64,000 bases of DNA from Yunchengibacter salinarum (GTDB lineage Bacteria; Pseudomonadota; Alphaproteobacteria; Sphingomonadales; Kordiimonadaceae), in the NCBI RefSeq assembly GCF_037658235.1, contig NZ_JBBJLN010000001.1:1-64000 (forward strand). Reading direction: 5' to 3'. The translations under genes were made by a program, and so were the position numbers. Below the pieces are notes generated by a model, which worked only from the letters and a program-made list of their open reading frames with translations, did not search any database and was not told where the DNA came from. Of the stretch, positions 25,258 to 33,325 are shown in pieces. How positions within the stretch are numbered: the stretch's first letter is position 1; each line of letters opens with the position of its first letter.

Positions 25258-27405
25258 ATGAGCGAACTGACAGGCACAAGTGCAGCAGACACCTTAGAGG
25301 GCACCGAGGACAATGATACCCTGTTCGGTTCTGGCGGGGCGGACAGCCTCATCGGCGGCGATGGCGATGACGTGATCTCCGGCGGCAATGGCGACGACAC
25401 CCTGAACGGATCGGACGGCAATGACACACTGACCGGCGGTGCGGGCGCGGATCGGTTCGTTTTCGAAGATGACGGCGACAGCGTTATCACCGATTTCAAC
25501 CCGGCCGAGGACACGCTGCGCATCGACACTAGCGCCGATTCGCTAGACGACACGCGGGAAGACGGCAATATCATCCTGGAATGGGATGACAACCGCCTGG
25601 TGCTTCAGGACACCACGGACAATCTGGGCGACTCCCTGATCCTGGACTCCGATGATGACGATGATGATGATGACGAGGAAGAAGAACAAGAGAACGAGAA
25701 CGCGGAGGACGACGAGGACGAGGACGAGGACGAAACCGAGGACGAAACCGAGGACAGCGGTGACGACGAGGACGAAGACGAGGATGATGACGACTCTGAT
25801 GACGGCCTCCGCACCGACGGCGACAATGGCGACAACCTGCTGACGGGCAGCAATGGAGACGACGACCTGCGCGGCGGCAATGGCTTTGACACCCTGATCG
25901 GCGGCGATGGCGACGACGAGCTGCGCGGCAACCGCCAGGATGACAGCCTGGTCGGCGGCGATGGCAACGACGAATTGCGCGGCGGCGGCCAGCGGGACAC
26001 CCTGTCCGGTGGCGCGGGCCGGGACGAGCTGGACGGCCAGTGGGGCAATGACACCCTTTTGGGCGGTGCCGGAAATGACGACCTGGAAGGCGGCTTTGGC
26101 AATGACACGCTGAACGGCGGCACCGGCAATGACACGCTGGAAGGCGACCAGGGCAATGACACGCTCACCGGCGGCGCCGGGGCGGACCTGTTCAAGTTCG
26201 AGGGCCTGAGCGGCCAGAATATCATCACCGACTTCAATGCCGACAGCGACCGTATCAAGATCGAACCGCGCACCGGCGATGTGACACAGACAGTAACCGA
26301 TGACGGCCTGCTGCTGGATTGGGACGGTGACAGCCTGCTGGTAACGGGGCTGGACGACACGCTCGGCGGCGACGCGCTGGACGTATCCCTGGACGACGAC
26401 GCCGACGACAGCGACGGCACCGCGGATGATGACGCGGATGACGATGCCGACGATGACGACGATGACGCGGACGACAACCCCGGTCAGGGCGAAACTCCCC
26501 GCAGTGATGACGATGGTGACGATGATACGAATCGCCGGGGCACCAATACGCCCGAAACCATCATTGGCACCGCCAATGACGACGACATCCGGGCCGGTGG
26601 CGGTGCCGATACGCTGGAAGGCGGCGCCGGAGACGACGAGATTCGCGGCAATCGCGGTGCTGACCTGATACGGGGCGGCAATGGCGATGACGACATTCTC
26701 GGCGGCGGACAGGATGACCTGATCTTCGGCAATGCCGGGGCCGACGAACTGAACGGTCAATGGGGCAACGACACCCTGATCGGCGGGGCCGGGGATGACG
26801 AGCTCAGCGGCCTGTTCGCCCGCGACCTGCTGGACGGCGGCGACGGCGACGATGAACTGAATGGCGGCTTCGGCAGTGACACGCTGAAAGGCGGCAATAG
26901 CGATGACGAGCTGGAAGGGGAACAAGGTGCCGACTTCCTGGATGGCGGCGCTGGCATTGACGAACTGGAAGGCGGCGTTGGCCGGGACACCCTGCTGGGT
27001 GGCAGCGGCAATGACGACCTGTCCGGCGACCAGGGCAGCGACAGCCTGGATGGCGGTGCCGGCAATGATGTGATTGAAGGCAATGTGGGCGCCGATACCC
27101 TGCGTGGCGGGGCCGGAAACGATACGCTGGACGGCGGCATCGGCCCGGATCAAATCACCACCGGCGCCGGGGCCGACACCGTGATAATGCGCACCCGCAC
27201 CGGCGAGGACGTGGTCACGGACTTCAACACGGATGAAGACCTGCTGCGCCTGGACCTGAATGACCGGGCCAGCGAGTCACTGAACCTGGCCGCGCGGGAC
27301 GGTGGCACGCTGGTAAGCTGGAACGGCGGCGAAATCTTCCTCGAAGGGGTGAACGTGGACGAAAATACCACCGCCGCCGACGTGGACTGGATAACCCTGA
27401 GCTAA
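25258..27405 (+). CDS. Acidic RTX calcium-binding protein of three modules
   Basis: The 715-residue protein is built of hemolysin-type nonapeptides (GGxGxDxLx) that fold into calcium-filled beta-rolls and are usually secreted by a type I system. Three similar modules are seen. Each has RTX repeats (residues about 5-65, 185-310 and 430-640), then a cap with an xDFN motif (VITDFN, IITDFN, VVTDFN) and a hydrophobic strand. Modules are joined by extremely Asp/Glu-rich linkers (about 131-183 and 379-425). There is no N-terminal signal peptide, and the last residues (DWITLS) suit a C-terminal secretion signal. ATG 25258 has AGGAGG upstream. No ABC exporter genes lie nearby. Adhesion or matrix roles are guesses. 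Confidence 0.92.
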   Translation: MSELTGTSAADTLEGTEDNDTLFGSGGADSLIGGDGDDVISGGNGDDTLNGSDGNDTLTGGAGADRFVFEDDGDSVITDFNPAEDTLRIDTSADSLDDTREDGNIILEWDDNRLVLQDTTDNLGDSLILDSDDDDDDDDEEEEQENENAEDDEDEDEDETEDETEDSGDDEDEDEDDDDSDDGLRTDGDNGDNLLTGSNGDDDLRGGNGFDTLIGGDGDDELRGNRQDDSLVGGDGNDELRGGGQRDTLSGGAGRDELDGQWGNDTLLGGAGNDDLEGGFGNDTLNGGTGNDTLEGDQGNDTLTGGAGADLFKFEGLSGQNIITDFNADSDRIKIEPRTGDVTQTVTDDGLLLDWDGDSLLVTGLDDTLGGDALDVSLDDDADDSDGTADDDADDDADDDDDDADDNPGQGETPRSDDDGDDDTNRRGTNTPETIIGTANDDDIRAGGGADTLEGGAGDDEIRGNRGADLIRGGNGDDDILGGGQDDLIFGNAGADELNGQWGNDTLIGGAGDDELSGLFARDLLDGGDGDDELNGGFGSDTLKGGNSDDELEGEQGADFLDGGAGIDELEGGVGRDTLLGGSGNDDLSGDQGSDSLDGGAGNDVIEGNVGADTLRGGAGNDTLDGGIGPDQITTGAGADTVIMRTRTGEDVVTDFNTDEDLLRLDLNDRASESLNLAARDGGTLVSWNGGEIFLEGVNVDENTTAADVDWITLS

Positions 27406-27430
27406 AACCGGCTCAAGACACAAAAGGCAC

Positions 27431-27470
27431 AAAAAGAGCGCGGAGGGCTGGCACCCTCCGCGCTTTTCTT
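27431..27470. terminator. Bidirectional terminator between RTX gene and flavin oxidoreductase
   Basis: AGCGCGGAGGG and CCCTCCGCGCT (27437-27464) form an 11-bp stem with a 6-nt loop, flanked by an A-run before and TTTCTT after. It can serve the convergent genes on both strands. Confidence 0.88.
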
Positions 27471-27519
27471 GTGTGCATCGATCCGCGCGGGCGACGCGGC
27501 GGGAATCAATCCCCCCGCA

Positions 27520-28917
27520 TCAATCCCCCGTTTTCAGGCGATCCATCAATTGTTTCACGGACGGAATGAATCCGTTGGAATAGAACGGGTCTTCAGCGAA
27601 GCGGAAGGCATTATGCCCGGCAAACACCAGATTCTGCTCCACCGATCCGCCATGGGCCACATCCTGCAAGGTCTTTTGAATGCAGAAGCTGCGCGGGTCC
27701 GCCAACTGGCCGGTGGACTTGTTGTCCGCCCGCTCGGCCCAGCTTGAGAAACTGCACTGGCTGAGGCAGCCCATGCAATCAGCCTGATCCTTACGGATGG
27801 TCTTGGCTGCGTCGCTGGTTTCGAAAACCAGGGTATCGTCCGGCGTCTTGAGCGCCACCTCATACCCGGCCTCGATCCATTTCAGCGCCTTTTCCTTGTC
27901 CCCTGGCCGCACATTGAACATCTTGCGCCCCACCTGCAAACGGACGGAATGCTCTTCGTCCGGCGTTTTGGCATGGGGTATCTGACGCTCCGACCGGGCC
28001 ACCAGTTCGGCCAGAAAGCCGTTCTTCACCGCACTGGAAAAGAAGCCCGTGGGTGAAAAGCTGTGCAGCAGCACATCGCCGCGCTTCAGCTTCAACAACA
28101 GCTTCTTCCAGCCCTCGGAAATGGGGCTTTCGCGCGTCAGCAGCGGACGCGTGCCGAACTGAAAGGCAATGGGGCCCAGATCCTTGTTGTCGATCCAGTC
28201 CCGCCATTCCTTCAGATTCCAGACACCACCGGCCATGATGATCGGCGTTTCGCCCAGGCCCAGCTTGCGCATCATCTGCCTGAGCTCCAGAACGCGGGGA
28301 AAAGGATCACCGGGCTTTTCCGGGTCTTCCTTGTTGGACAGGCCGTTATGCCCGCCCGCGCGCCACGGGTCTTCATAGACCACGCCGCCCAGCAGATCGG
28401 ATACATTCTTGTAGGCCCGGCGCCACAGCGCATTGAAGGCCCGGCCACTGGACACGATGGGATAATAGTGCACGCCATATCTGGCGGCGATTTCCGCCAG
28501 CCTGTAAGGCATCCCGGCGCCACAGGTTACCCCGTGCACCATGCCGCGGGTCTTTTCTAGAACACCGTGCAGCACACGCTGCGCACCGCCCATTTCCCAC
28601 AGCACATTGATATTGATAAGCCCTTCACCGCGGGACAGTTCCCAGGCTTTCTTCACCTGATCCACCGAGCCGCGAATACCGTAATCCACCAGTTCTTCAT
28701 GCCGGTCACTGCGGGTACGCCCATGATAAATCTGCGGCACCACATTGCCGTGTTCATCATAGGAATCCGCATTAACGGCGGACACGGTGCCAATACCCCC
28801 CGCCTCGGCCCAGGGGCCGGAACTGGCGCCGCTGGAAACGGAAATGCCCTTGCCGCCTTCGATCAGGGGCAGAACCTCTTTACCGCCCAGCCGGATGGGA
28901 TTGAGATTGAAACTCAT
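27520..28917 (-). CDS. Nitronate-monooxygenase-like flavin protein with Cys cluster
   Basis: The protein is a TIM-barrel FMN oxidoreductase of the 2-nitropropane dioxygenase / nitronate monooxygenase superfamily. Seen are EGGKGISVSSG near the N-terminus, the GVTCGAGMPYRLAEIAAR segment and the flavin-phosphate part IIMAGGVWN with FGTRPLLT. At 465 residues it is longer than typical members. The extra C-terminal part contains C381-x2-C384-x3-C388 (CMGCLSQC) and C412, which look like an iron-sulfur or zinc site. ATG 28917 has GGAG 9 nt upstream; the longer frame is a shadow. The reaction is uncertain: it could be a flavin oxidoreductase with an added cluster rather than a true nitronate oxygenase. 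Confidence 0.85.
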   Translation of the reverse strand: MSFNLNPIRLGGKEVLPLIEGGKGISVSSGASSGPWAEAGGIGTVSAVNADSYDEHGNVVPQIYHGRTRSDRHEELVDYGIRGSVDQVKKAWELSRGEGLININVLWEMGGAQRVLHGVLEKTRGMVHGVTCGAGMPYRLAEIAARYGVHYYPIVSSGRAFNALWRRAYKNVSDLLGGVVYEDPWRAGGHNGLSNKEDPEKPGDPFPRVLELRQMMRKLGLGETPIIMAGGVWNLKEWRDWIDNKDLGPIAFQFGTRPLLTRESPISEGWKKLLLKLKRGDVLLHSFSPTGFFSSAVKNGFLAELVARSERQIPHAKTPDEEHSVRLQVGRKMFNVRPGDKEKALKWIEAGYEVALKTPDDTLVFETSDAAKTIRKDQADCMGCLSQCSFSSWAERADNKSTGQLADPRSFCIQKTLQDVAHGGSVEQNLVFAGHNAFRFAEDPFYSNGFIPSVKQLMDRLKTGD

Positions 28918-29139
28918 ATAGCAGGCTCCAGAAAAGAAAGAACAGCCGGACCCTTCAGATCCGACCACGGGACCAAAACACAGCACCAGAGAAGGAACAA
29001 GACTTTTCAGCCCCGCCCTCAAGGGCGCGCTGTCCCGTCACTCTATACTGTGAAAACAGGGTGACGAAAAGATGACACAGGCCGCCGGGGATCGAAAGGA
29101 AATCTGGTGGCGGGCCCGGCCCCCGCGCCAAACAGCAAA

Positions 29140-29166
29140 GAGGGCGCGCCCATGGGGCCCGCCCTC
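29140..29166 (-). terminator. Terminator downstream of pnp
   Basis: GAGGGCG and CGCCCTC pair around a GC-rich inner loop. On the minus strand the stem is followed by TTTGCTGTTTG. It lies about 40 nt after the pnp stop. I see nothing else clear in 28918-29206. Confidence 0.65.
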
Positions 29167-29206
29167 CGCTCGTTCATCTCGCAAAAGGCTCAGTCCCGGC
29201 GGCGTC

Positions 29207-31363
29207 TCAATCCCGGCGGCGACGGGGGCCGGATTTCTCCTCCAGGCCCTCGATCGGTTCACCGGTTTCCTGATCCACCACGCGCATGGACAGGCGCACC
29301 TTGCCGCGATTGTCCACTTCAAGGCATTTCACGAACACCTCGTCGCCTTCCTTGACCACATCGGTCACCTGACCCACGCGGCCCTCGGCCAGTTCGGAGA
29401 TGTGCACCAGCCCGTCACGGCTGCCCATGAAGTTCACAAAGGCGCCGAAGTCCATCAGGCGAACCACCTTGCCCTTATAGATCTTGCCGGGCTCCGGCTC
29501 GGCCACGATGCCCTCGATCCAGGTCTTGGCAGCCTCGATCTTGGCATTGTCGCTGGAAGAGACCTTGATGGTGCCGTCGTCCTCGATGTCCACCTTGGCG
29601 CCGGTGGTTTCCACGATCTCGCGGATCACCTTGCCGCCGGTGCCGATCACTTCCCGGATCTTGTCGGTGGGAATCTGAATGGTCTCGATGCGGGGCGCAT
29701 GGTCGGACAGCTCGGTGCGGCTCTGACCCAGCGCCTTGTTCATCTCGTTCAGAATGTGACCGCGACCGTCACTGGCCTGATTCAGGGCGATCTGCATGAT
29801 CTCTTCGGTGATGCCGGTGATCTTGATGTCCATCTGAAGGGCGGTCAGGCCCTTTTCGGTGCCGGCCACCTTGAAGTCCATGTCGCCCAGATGGTCCTCA
29901 TCACCCAGAATGTCGGACAGAACGGCGAACTCGTCACCATCCTTGATCAGGCCCATGGCAATGCCGGATACCGGGCGCTTCAGCGGCACACCCGCATCCA
30001 TCATGGCCAGCGAAGACCCGCAGACCGTCGCCATGGAGGAGGAACCGTTGGACTCGGTGATCTCGGAAACCAGGCGGATGGTGTAGGGGAAGTCATCTTT
30101 TTCCGGCAGAACCGCGTGCACCGCGCGCCAGGCCAGCTTGCCGTGGCCGATCTCGCGGCGGCTGGTAAAGCCCACACGGCCACACTCGCCCACCGAATAG
30201 GGCGGGAAATTGTAGTGCAGCATGAAGGGCGAACGATAGCTGCCTTCCAGCGCATCGATGATCTGCTCGTCATCGCCGGTGCCCAGCGTGCACACCACCA
30301 GGCCCTGTGTCTCGCCCCGTGTGAACAGGGCCGAACCGTGGGTGCGCGGCAGGAAGCCGGGCTCGCACGCAATGGAGCGCACCTCGCCCAGCTTGCGGCC
30401 ATCGATCCGCTCGCCGGTCTTGAGGATGTCGCCGCGCACGATATCCTTTTCCATCTTCTTCAGGATATCGCCCACCAGGGTATCGCTGGCGATGTCGCCT
30501 TCGTCTTCGATCCGGGTGGCCAGTTTTTCCTTCACACCGGTCTTGATCTCGGACAGGCGCGCGGATCGCTCGGACTTGGCGCGCATACCATATGCCGCTT
30601 TCAGATCCTCTGCCGCCAGATCGCGGATTTCCGCTTCAAGCGCGCTGGTGTCGGGGCCTTCGTCCAGTTCCCACGGCTCCTTGGCGGCTTCTTCCGCCAG
30701 GGCGATGATGCCGTCGATCACCTTCTGCTGTTCCCGGTGGCCGAACATCACCGCGCCGAGCATCACGTCTTCGCTCAGCTCCGCGGCTTCGGATTCCACC
30801 ATCAGCACGGCGTCACGGGTGCCGGAAACCACCAGATCCAGTTCGCTGTCCACAAGCTGGTCGGCGGTGGGGTTCAGGATATAGCTGCCATCGGCATAAC
30901 CCACGCGCGCGCCGCCAATCGGGCCCATAAAGGGAATACCGGACAGAGTCAGCGCCGCGCTGGCGCCCACCATGGCCACGATATCGGGATTGTTCTCCAT
31001 GTCGTGGCTCATCACGGTGCAGGTTACCTGCACTTCGTTCTTGAAGCCTTCCGGGAACAGCGGGCGCACGGGCCGGTCGATCAGGCGGCTGGTCAGCGTT
31101 TCCTTTTCCGTGGGTCGGCCTTCGCGCTTGAAAAAGCCGCCGGGAATCCGGCCTGCCGCATAAAACTTTTCCATATAGTTGACGGTGAGCGGGAAGAAAT
31201 CCTGCCCCGGACGCACATTGCGCGCACCCACCACCGTGCACAACACGGAGGTTTCGCCATAAGTGGCCATCACGGCGCCGTCCGCCTGACGCGCCACATG
31301 GCCGGTTTCGAGGGTCAGCGTGCGCCCACCCCAGTCGATCACTTGTTTCTTGATATCGAACAT
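29207..31363 (-). CDS. pnp: Polyribonucleotide nucleotidyltransferase
   Basis: PNPase degrades RNA phosphorolytically from the 3' end and is a core part of the degradosome. The 718-residue protein has two RNase PH domains (first core VGGARVG region; second core FPPYSVGECGRVGFTSRREIGH). A KH domain (IPTDKIREVIGTGGKVIREI) and a C-terminal S1 domain (KIYKGKVVRLMDFGAFVNFM) follow. Length and start match the family. It is the last gene of the rimP-nusA-infB-rpsO block. A terminator-like hairpin lies between rpsO and pnp, so it probably also has its own promoter in the 262-nt gap. Confidence 0.98.
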   Translation of the reverse strand: MFDIKKQVIDWGGRTLTLETGHVARQADGAVMATYGETSVLCTVVGARNVRPGQDFFPLTVNYMEKFYAAGRIPGGFFKREGRPTEKETLTSRLIDRPVRPLFPEGFKNEVQVTCTVMSHDMENNPDIVAMVGASAALTLSGIPFMGPIGGARVGYADGSYILNPTADQLVDSELDLVVSGTRDAVLMVESEAAELSEDVMLGAVMFGHREQQKVIDGIIALAEEAAKEPWELDEGPDTSALEAEIRDLAAEDLKAAYGMRAKSERSARLSEIKTGVKEKLATRIEDEGDIASDTLVGDILKKMEKDIVRGDILKTGERIDGRKLGEVRSIACEPGFLPRTHGSALFTRGETQGLVVCTLGTGDDEQIIDALEGSYRSPFMLHYNFPPYSVGECGRVGFTSRREIGHGKLAWRAVHAVLPEKDDFPYTIRLVSEITESNGSSSMATVCGSSLAMMDAGVPLKRPVSGIAMGLIKDGDEFAVLSDILGDEDHLGDMDFKVAGTEKGLTALQMDIKITGITEEIMQIALNQASDGRGHILNEMNKALGQSRTELSDHAPRIETIQIPTDKIREVIGTGGKVIREIVETTGAKVDIEDDGTIKVSSSDNAKIEAAKTWIEGIVAEPEPGKIYKGKVVRLMDFGAFVNFMGSRDGLVHISELAEGRVGQVTDVVKEGDEVFVKCLEVDNRGKVRLSMRVVDQETGEPIEGLEEKSGPRRRRD

Positions 31364-31595
31364 TCTTCAACCTTCTGTTGGCCGCCCGGTTCAAAACCAC
31401 CCCAACCGGCGCGACCCCGGCATGACCCCCATGGCCATGCCCCGCGTTTTTGCCTTGTCGCCTGCCGGAGCGAATCCCCGGATGCAGGCCCGTGACTCCG
31501 GGGACAATCCCCCCTGTGAGCCTTGGCGGCATGATGGTTTGCCGCCGGGTTTGTTCCATTCGCCCCCGGCCATGCCGATGCGGGACAAACGGAAA

Positions 31596-31618
31596 GGGCC
31601 GGCCCACCGGACCGGCCC
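31596..31618 (-). terminator. Terminator or processing hairpin between rpsO and pnp
   Basis: GGGCCGG and CCGGCCC form a 7-bp stem. On the minus strand TTTCCGTTTG follows it. It lies 8 nt after the rpsO stop. The rest of the 262-nt gap (31364-31595) should hold the pnp promoter and leader, but no boxes are clear. Confidence 0.7.
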
Positions 31619-31625
31619 CCATATT

Positions 31626-31895
31626 CTATTTCCTGAGGCCGAGACGGCCAATCAGGTCCTTGTAGCGCGCCTCATCCAGCTTGCGAACATATGTCAGCAA
31701 ACGCCGGCGCTGATTGACCAGCTTCAGCAGACCACGACGGGAGTGATTGTCTTTCTTGTGGTCCTTGAAATGCTCGGTCAGATTGATGATCCGTTCGGTC
31801 AGAATGGCCACCTGCACTTCGGGGGAACCGGTGTCCCCTTCGCCGCGAGCGTATTCCTTGATCAGTTCCTGCTTACGGTCAGCCGTAATCGACAT
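31626..31895 (-). CDS. rpsO: 30S ribosomal protein S15
   Basis: S15 is a primary 16S rRNA-binding protein of the small subunit and, in several bacteria, represses its own mRNA. The 89-residue protein has the standard length and the signatures GDTGSPEVQVAILTERIINL and RRGLLKLVNQRRRLLTYVRK. ATG 31895 is preceded by AAGGAG with 6-nt spacing; an earlier start at 31916 is unlikely. It lies 20 nt after truB and is followed by the hairpin that separates it from pnp. Confidence 0.98.
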   Translation of the reverse strand: MSITADRKQELIKEYARGEGDTGSPEVQVAILTERIINLTEHFKDHKKDNHSRRGLLKLVNQRRRLLTYVRKLDEARYKDLIGRLGLRK

Positions 31896-31915
31896 CGCTT
31901 TCTCCTTGACTTGCA

Positions 31916-32845
31916 CTAGAGATGGAAAATCCGCACGGGTTTGAGCACGGCGCCCTGTCGCTGGGCCAGTGCGACCAGACGGTCTTCACTGGTAACAGCG
32001 ACACGCACCGGCTCCGCACCGTTACGGGCCTCGGGAAGGCGAAGGCTGTCAGGCGCCACAAGCGCTTGCCCGTTTTTCAGGCGGGCGGCCTCCGCGCCGG
32101 TTACGGCACACACCGGGATGTCGTCCAGTGCGGTCTCAACCGGCAATACTGCCTCCTGGGCGCGCGCACTATGGCCTAACGCATCCAGTTTTTCAAAGGA
32201 AATCATGTGGTCCCCGGCGAACGGCCCCACCGCCAGGCGGCGCAGCGCCGTTACATGGCCGAACGTGCCCAGATGCCGGGCCAGATCGCGGGCCAGGCTG
32301 CGCACATAGGTGCCCTTGCCGCAGCGGACATGAAAGGCGCTTTCCCCCGCCGCCGCATCATGCCGGGCAAGGGTGAGCGCATCCACCCGCACGGGCCGGG
32401 CCGAAAGCGTCACGGCCTCCCCCGCGCGAGCCTTCTTGTAGGCGCGCTCGCCGTCGATCTTGATGGCGCTGTAGGCGGGCGGCACCTGCGCGATCACGCC
32501 GGTAAAGTGGGCCAGCGCGTCGGTGATGGCGGCCTGTGCGGGCACCGGGCCGCCGCTGACGGTCACCTCGCCTTCCAGATCATCCGTGTTGGTTTCCGCG
32601 CCCCAGCGCACCGTGAAATCATAGCTTTTTTCGCTGGAAACGATAAAGGGCATGGTCTTGGTGGCCTCCCCCAGCCCAAGGGGAAGACAGCCGGTGGCAA
32701 GGGGGTCCAGCGTGCCCGCATGGCCGATCTTTTGTGGACGAAGGCGCCGCTTGACCGCCGCCACCGCCTGCGCGCTGGTCATGCCAAGCGGCTTGTCCAG
32801 CACCAGCCAGCCATCGATCTTTTCACCTTTGCGCGTGCGGCCCAT
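31916..32845 (-). CDS. truB: tRNA pseudouridine-55 synthase TruB
   Basis: TruB isomerises uridine 55 in the T-loop of tRNAs. The 309-residue protein shows the catalytic motif GHAGTLDPLATGCLPLGLGE with the nucleophilic Asp, the DGWLVLDKPLGMTS N-terminus and the KGTYVRSLARDLA segment. The C-terminal PUA-like part is present. It follows rbfA with a 9-nt gap and precedes rpsO by 20 nt. Confidence 0.97.
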   Translation of the reverse strand: MGRTRKGEKIDGWLVLDKPLGMTSAQAVAAVKRRLRPQKIGHAGTLDPLATGCLPLGLGEATKTMPFIVSSEKSYDFTVRWGAETNTDDLEGEVTVSGGPVPAQAAITDALAHFTGVIAQVPPAYSAIKIDGERAYKKARAGEAVTLSARPVRVDALTLARHDAAAGESAFHVRCGKGTYVRSLARDLARHLGTFGHVTALRRLAVGPFAGDHMISFEKLDALGHSARAQEAVLPVETALDDIPVCAVTGAEAARLKNGQALVAPDSLRLPEARNGAEPVRVAVTSEDRLVALAQRQGAVLKPVRIFHL

Positions 32846-32854
32846 ATCGGTGGC

Positions 32855-33262
32855 TCAAAGATCGGTATTGCCGTCACCCGCAAGGTCCTGCGCCACGTGC
32901 GGGTCCTTTAACAGGGTGTCGATATGGCTGGCCTCGTCAAAGCTGCTGTCCAGCTCGAAAACCAGATCGGGGGTGTATTTCATCCGCACCTGACGGCCCA
33001 CACCGCCCCGGATGGCCCCGCTCAGACGGTTGAGCGCATCCAGCACCGCCGCCTGATCGCTGCCCATGAGGGGCATCACGAAAACGGTCGCGTGGCGCAG
33101 GTCCGGGCTGACGCGTACTTCCGACACGGTGATGGACGCGCCCTCCAGCGCGGGGTGCGTCAGGTCTCCGCGCATCAGAATGCTGGAAATGGCGTGGCGG
33201 ACATTCTCCCCCACCCGCAATAGCCGGGTGGAGGGCTGCCCGCGTCCCTTGGACCGGCTCAT
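32855..33262 (-). CDS. rbfA: 30S ribosome-binding factor A
   Basis: RbfA is a KH-fold protein needed for late 16S rRNA processing and cold adaptation. The 135-residue protein starts with the RLLRVGENVRHAISSIL helix and contains VSEVRVSPDLRHATVFV and RMKYTPDLVFELDSSFDEA, all family hallmarks. It lies between infB (63 nt upstream) and truB (9 nt downstream). Confidence 0.97.
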   Translation of the reverse strand: MSRSKGRGQPSTRLLRVGENVRHAISSILMRGDLTHPALEGASITVSEVRVSPDLRHATVFVMPLMGSDQAAVLDALNRLSGAIRGGVGRQVRMKYTPDLVFELDSSFDEASHIDTLLKDPHVAQDLAGDGNTDL

Positions 33263-33325
33263 GACATCCCTCGCTTCTGATCCATGAACAGCCTTGGCGG
33301 GGGCGGCGGAAACGACCCGCGCACC

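Noticed and set aside
25543..27153. Long hydrophobic frame opposite the RTX gene
   Set aside because: It is the antisense shadow of the repetitive Asp/Gly codons; the sense frame has ribosome site, family motifs and a terminator.
29072..31495. Long frame opposite pnp
   Set aside because: Antisense shadow with no ribosome site or domain.
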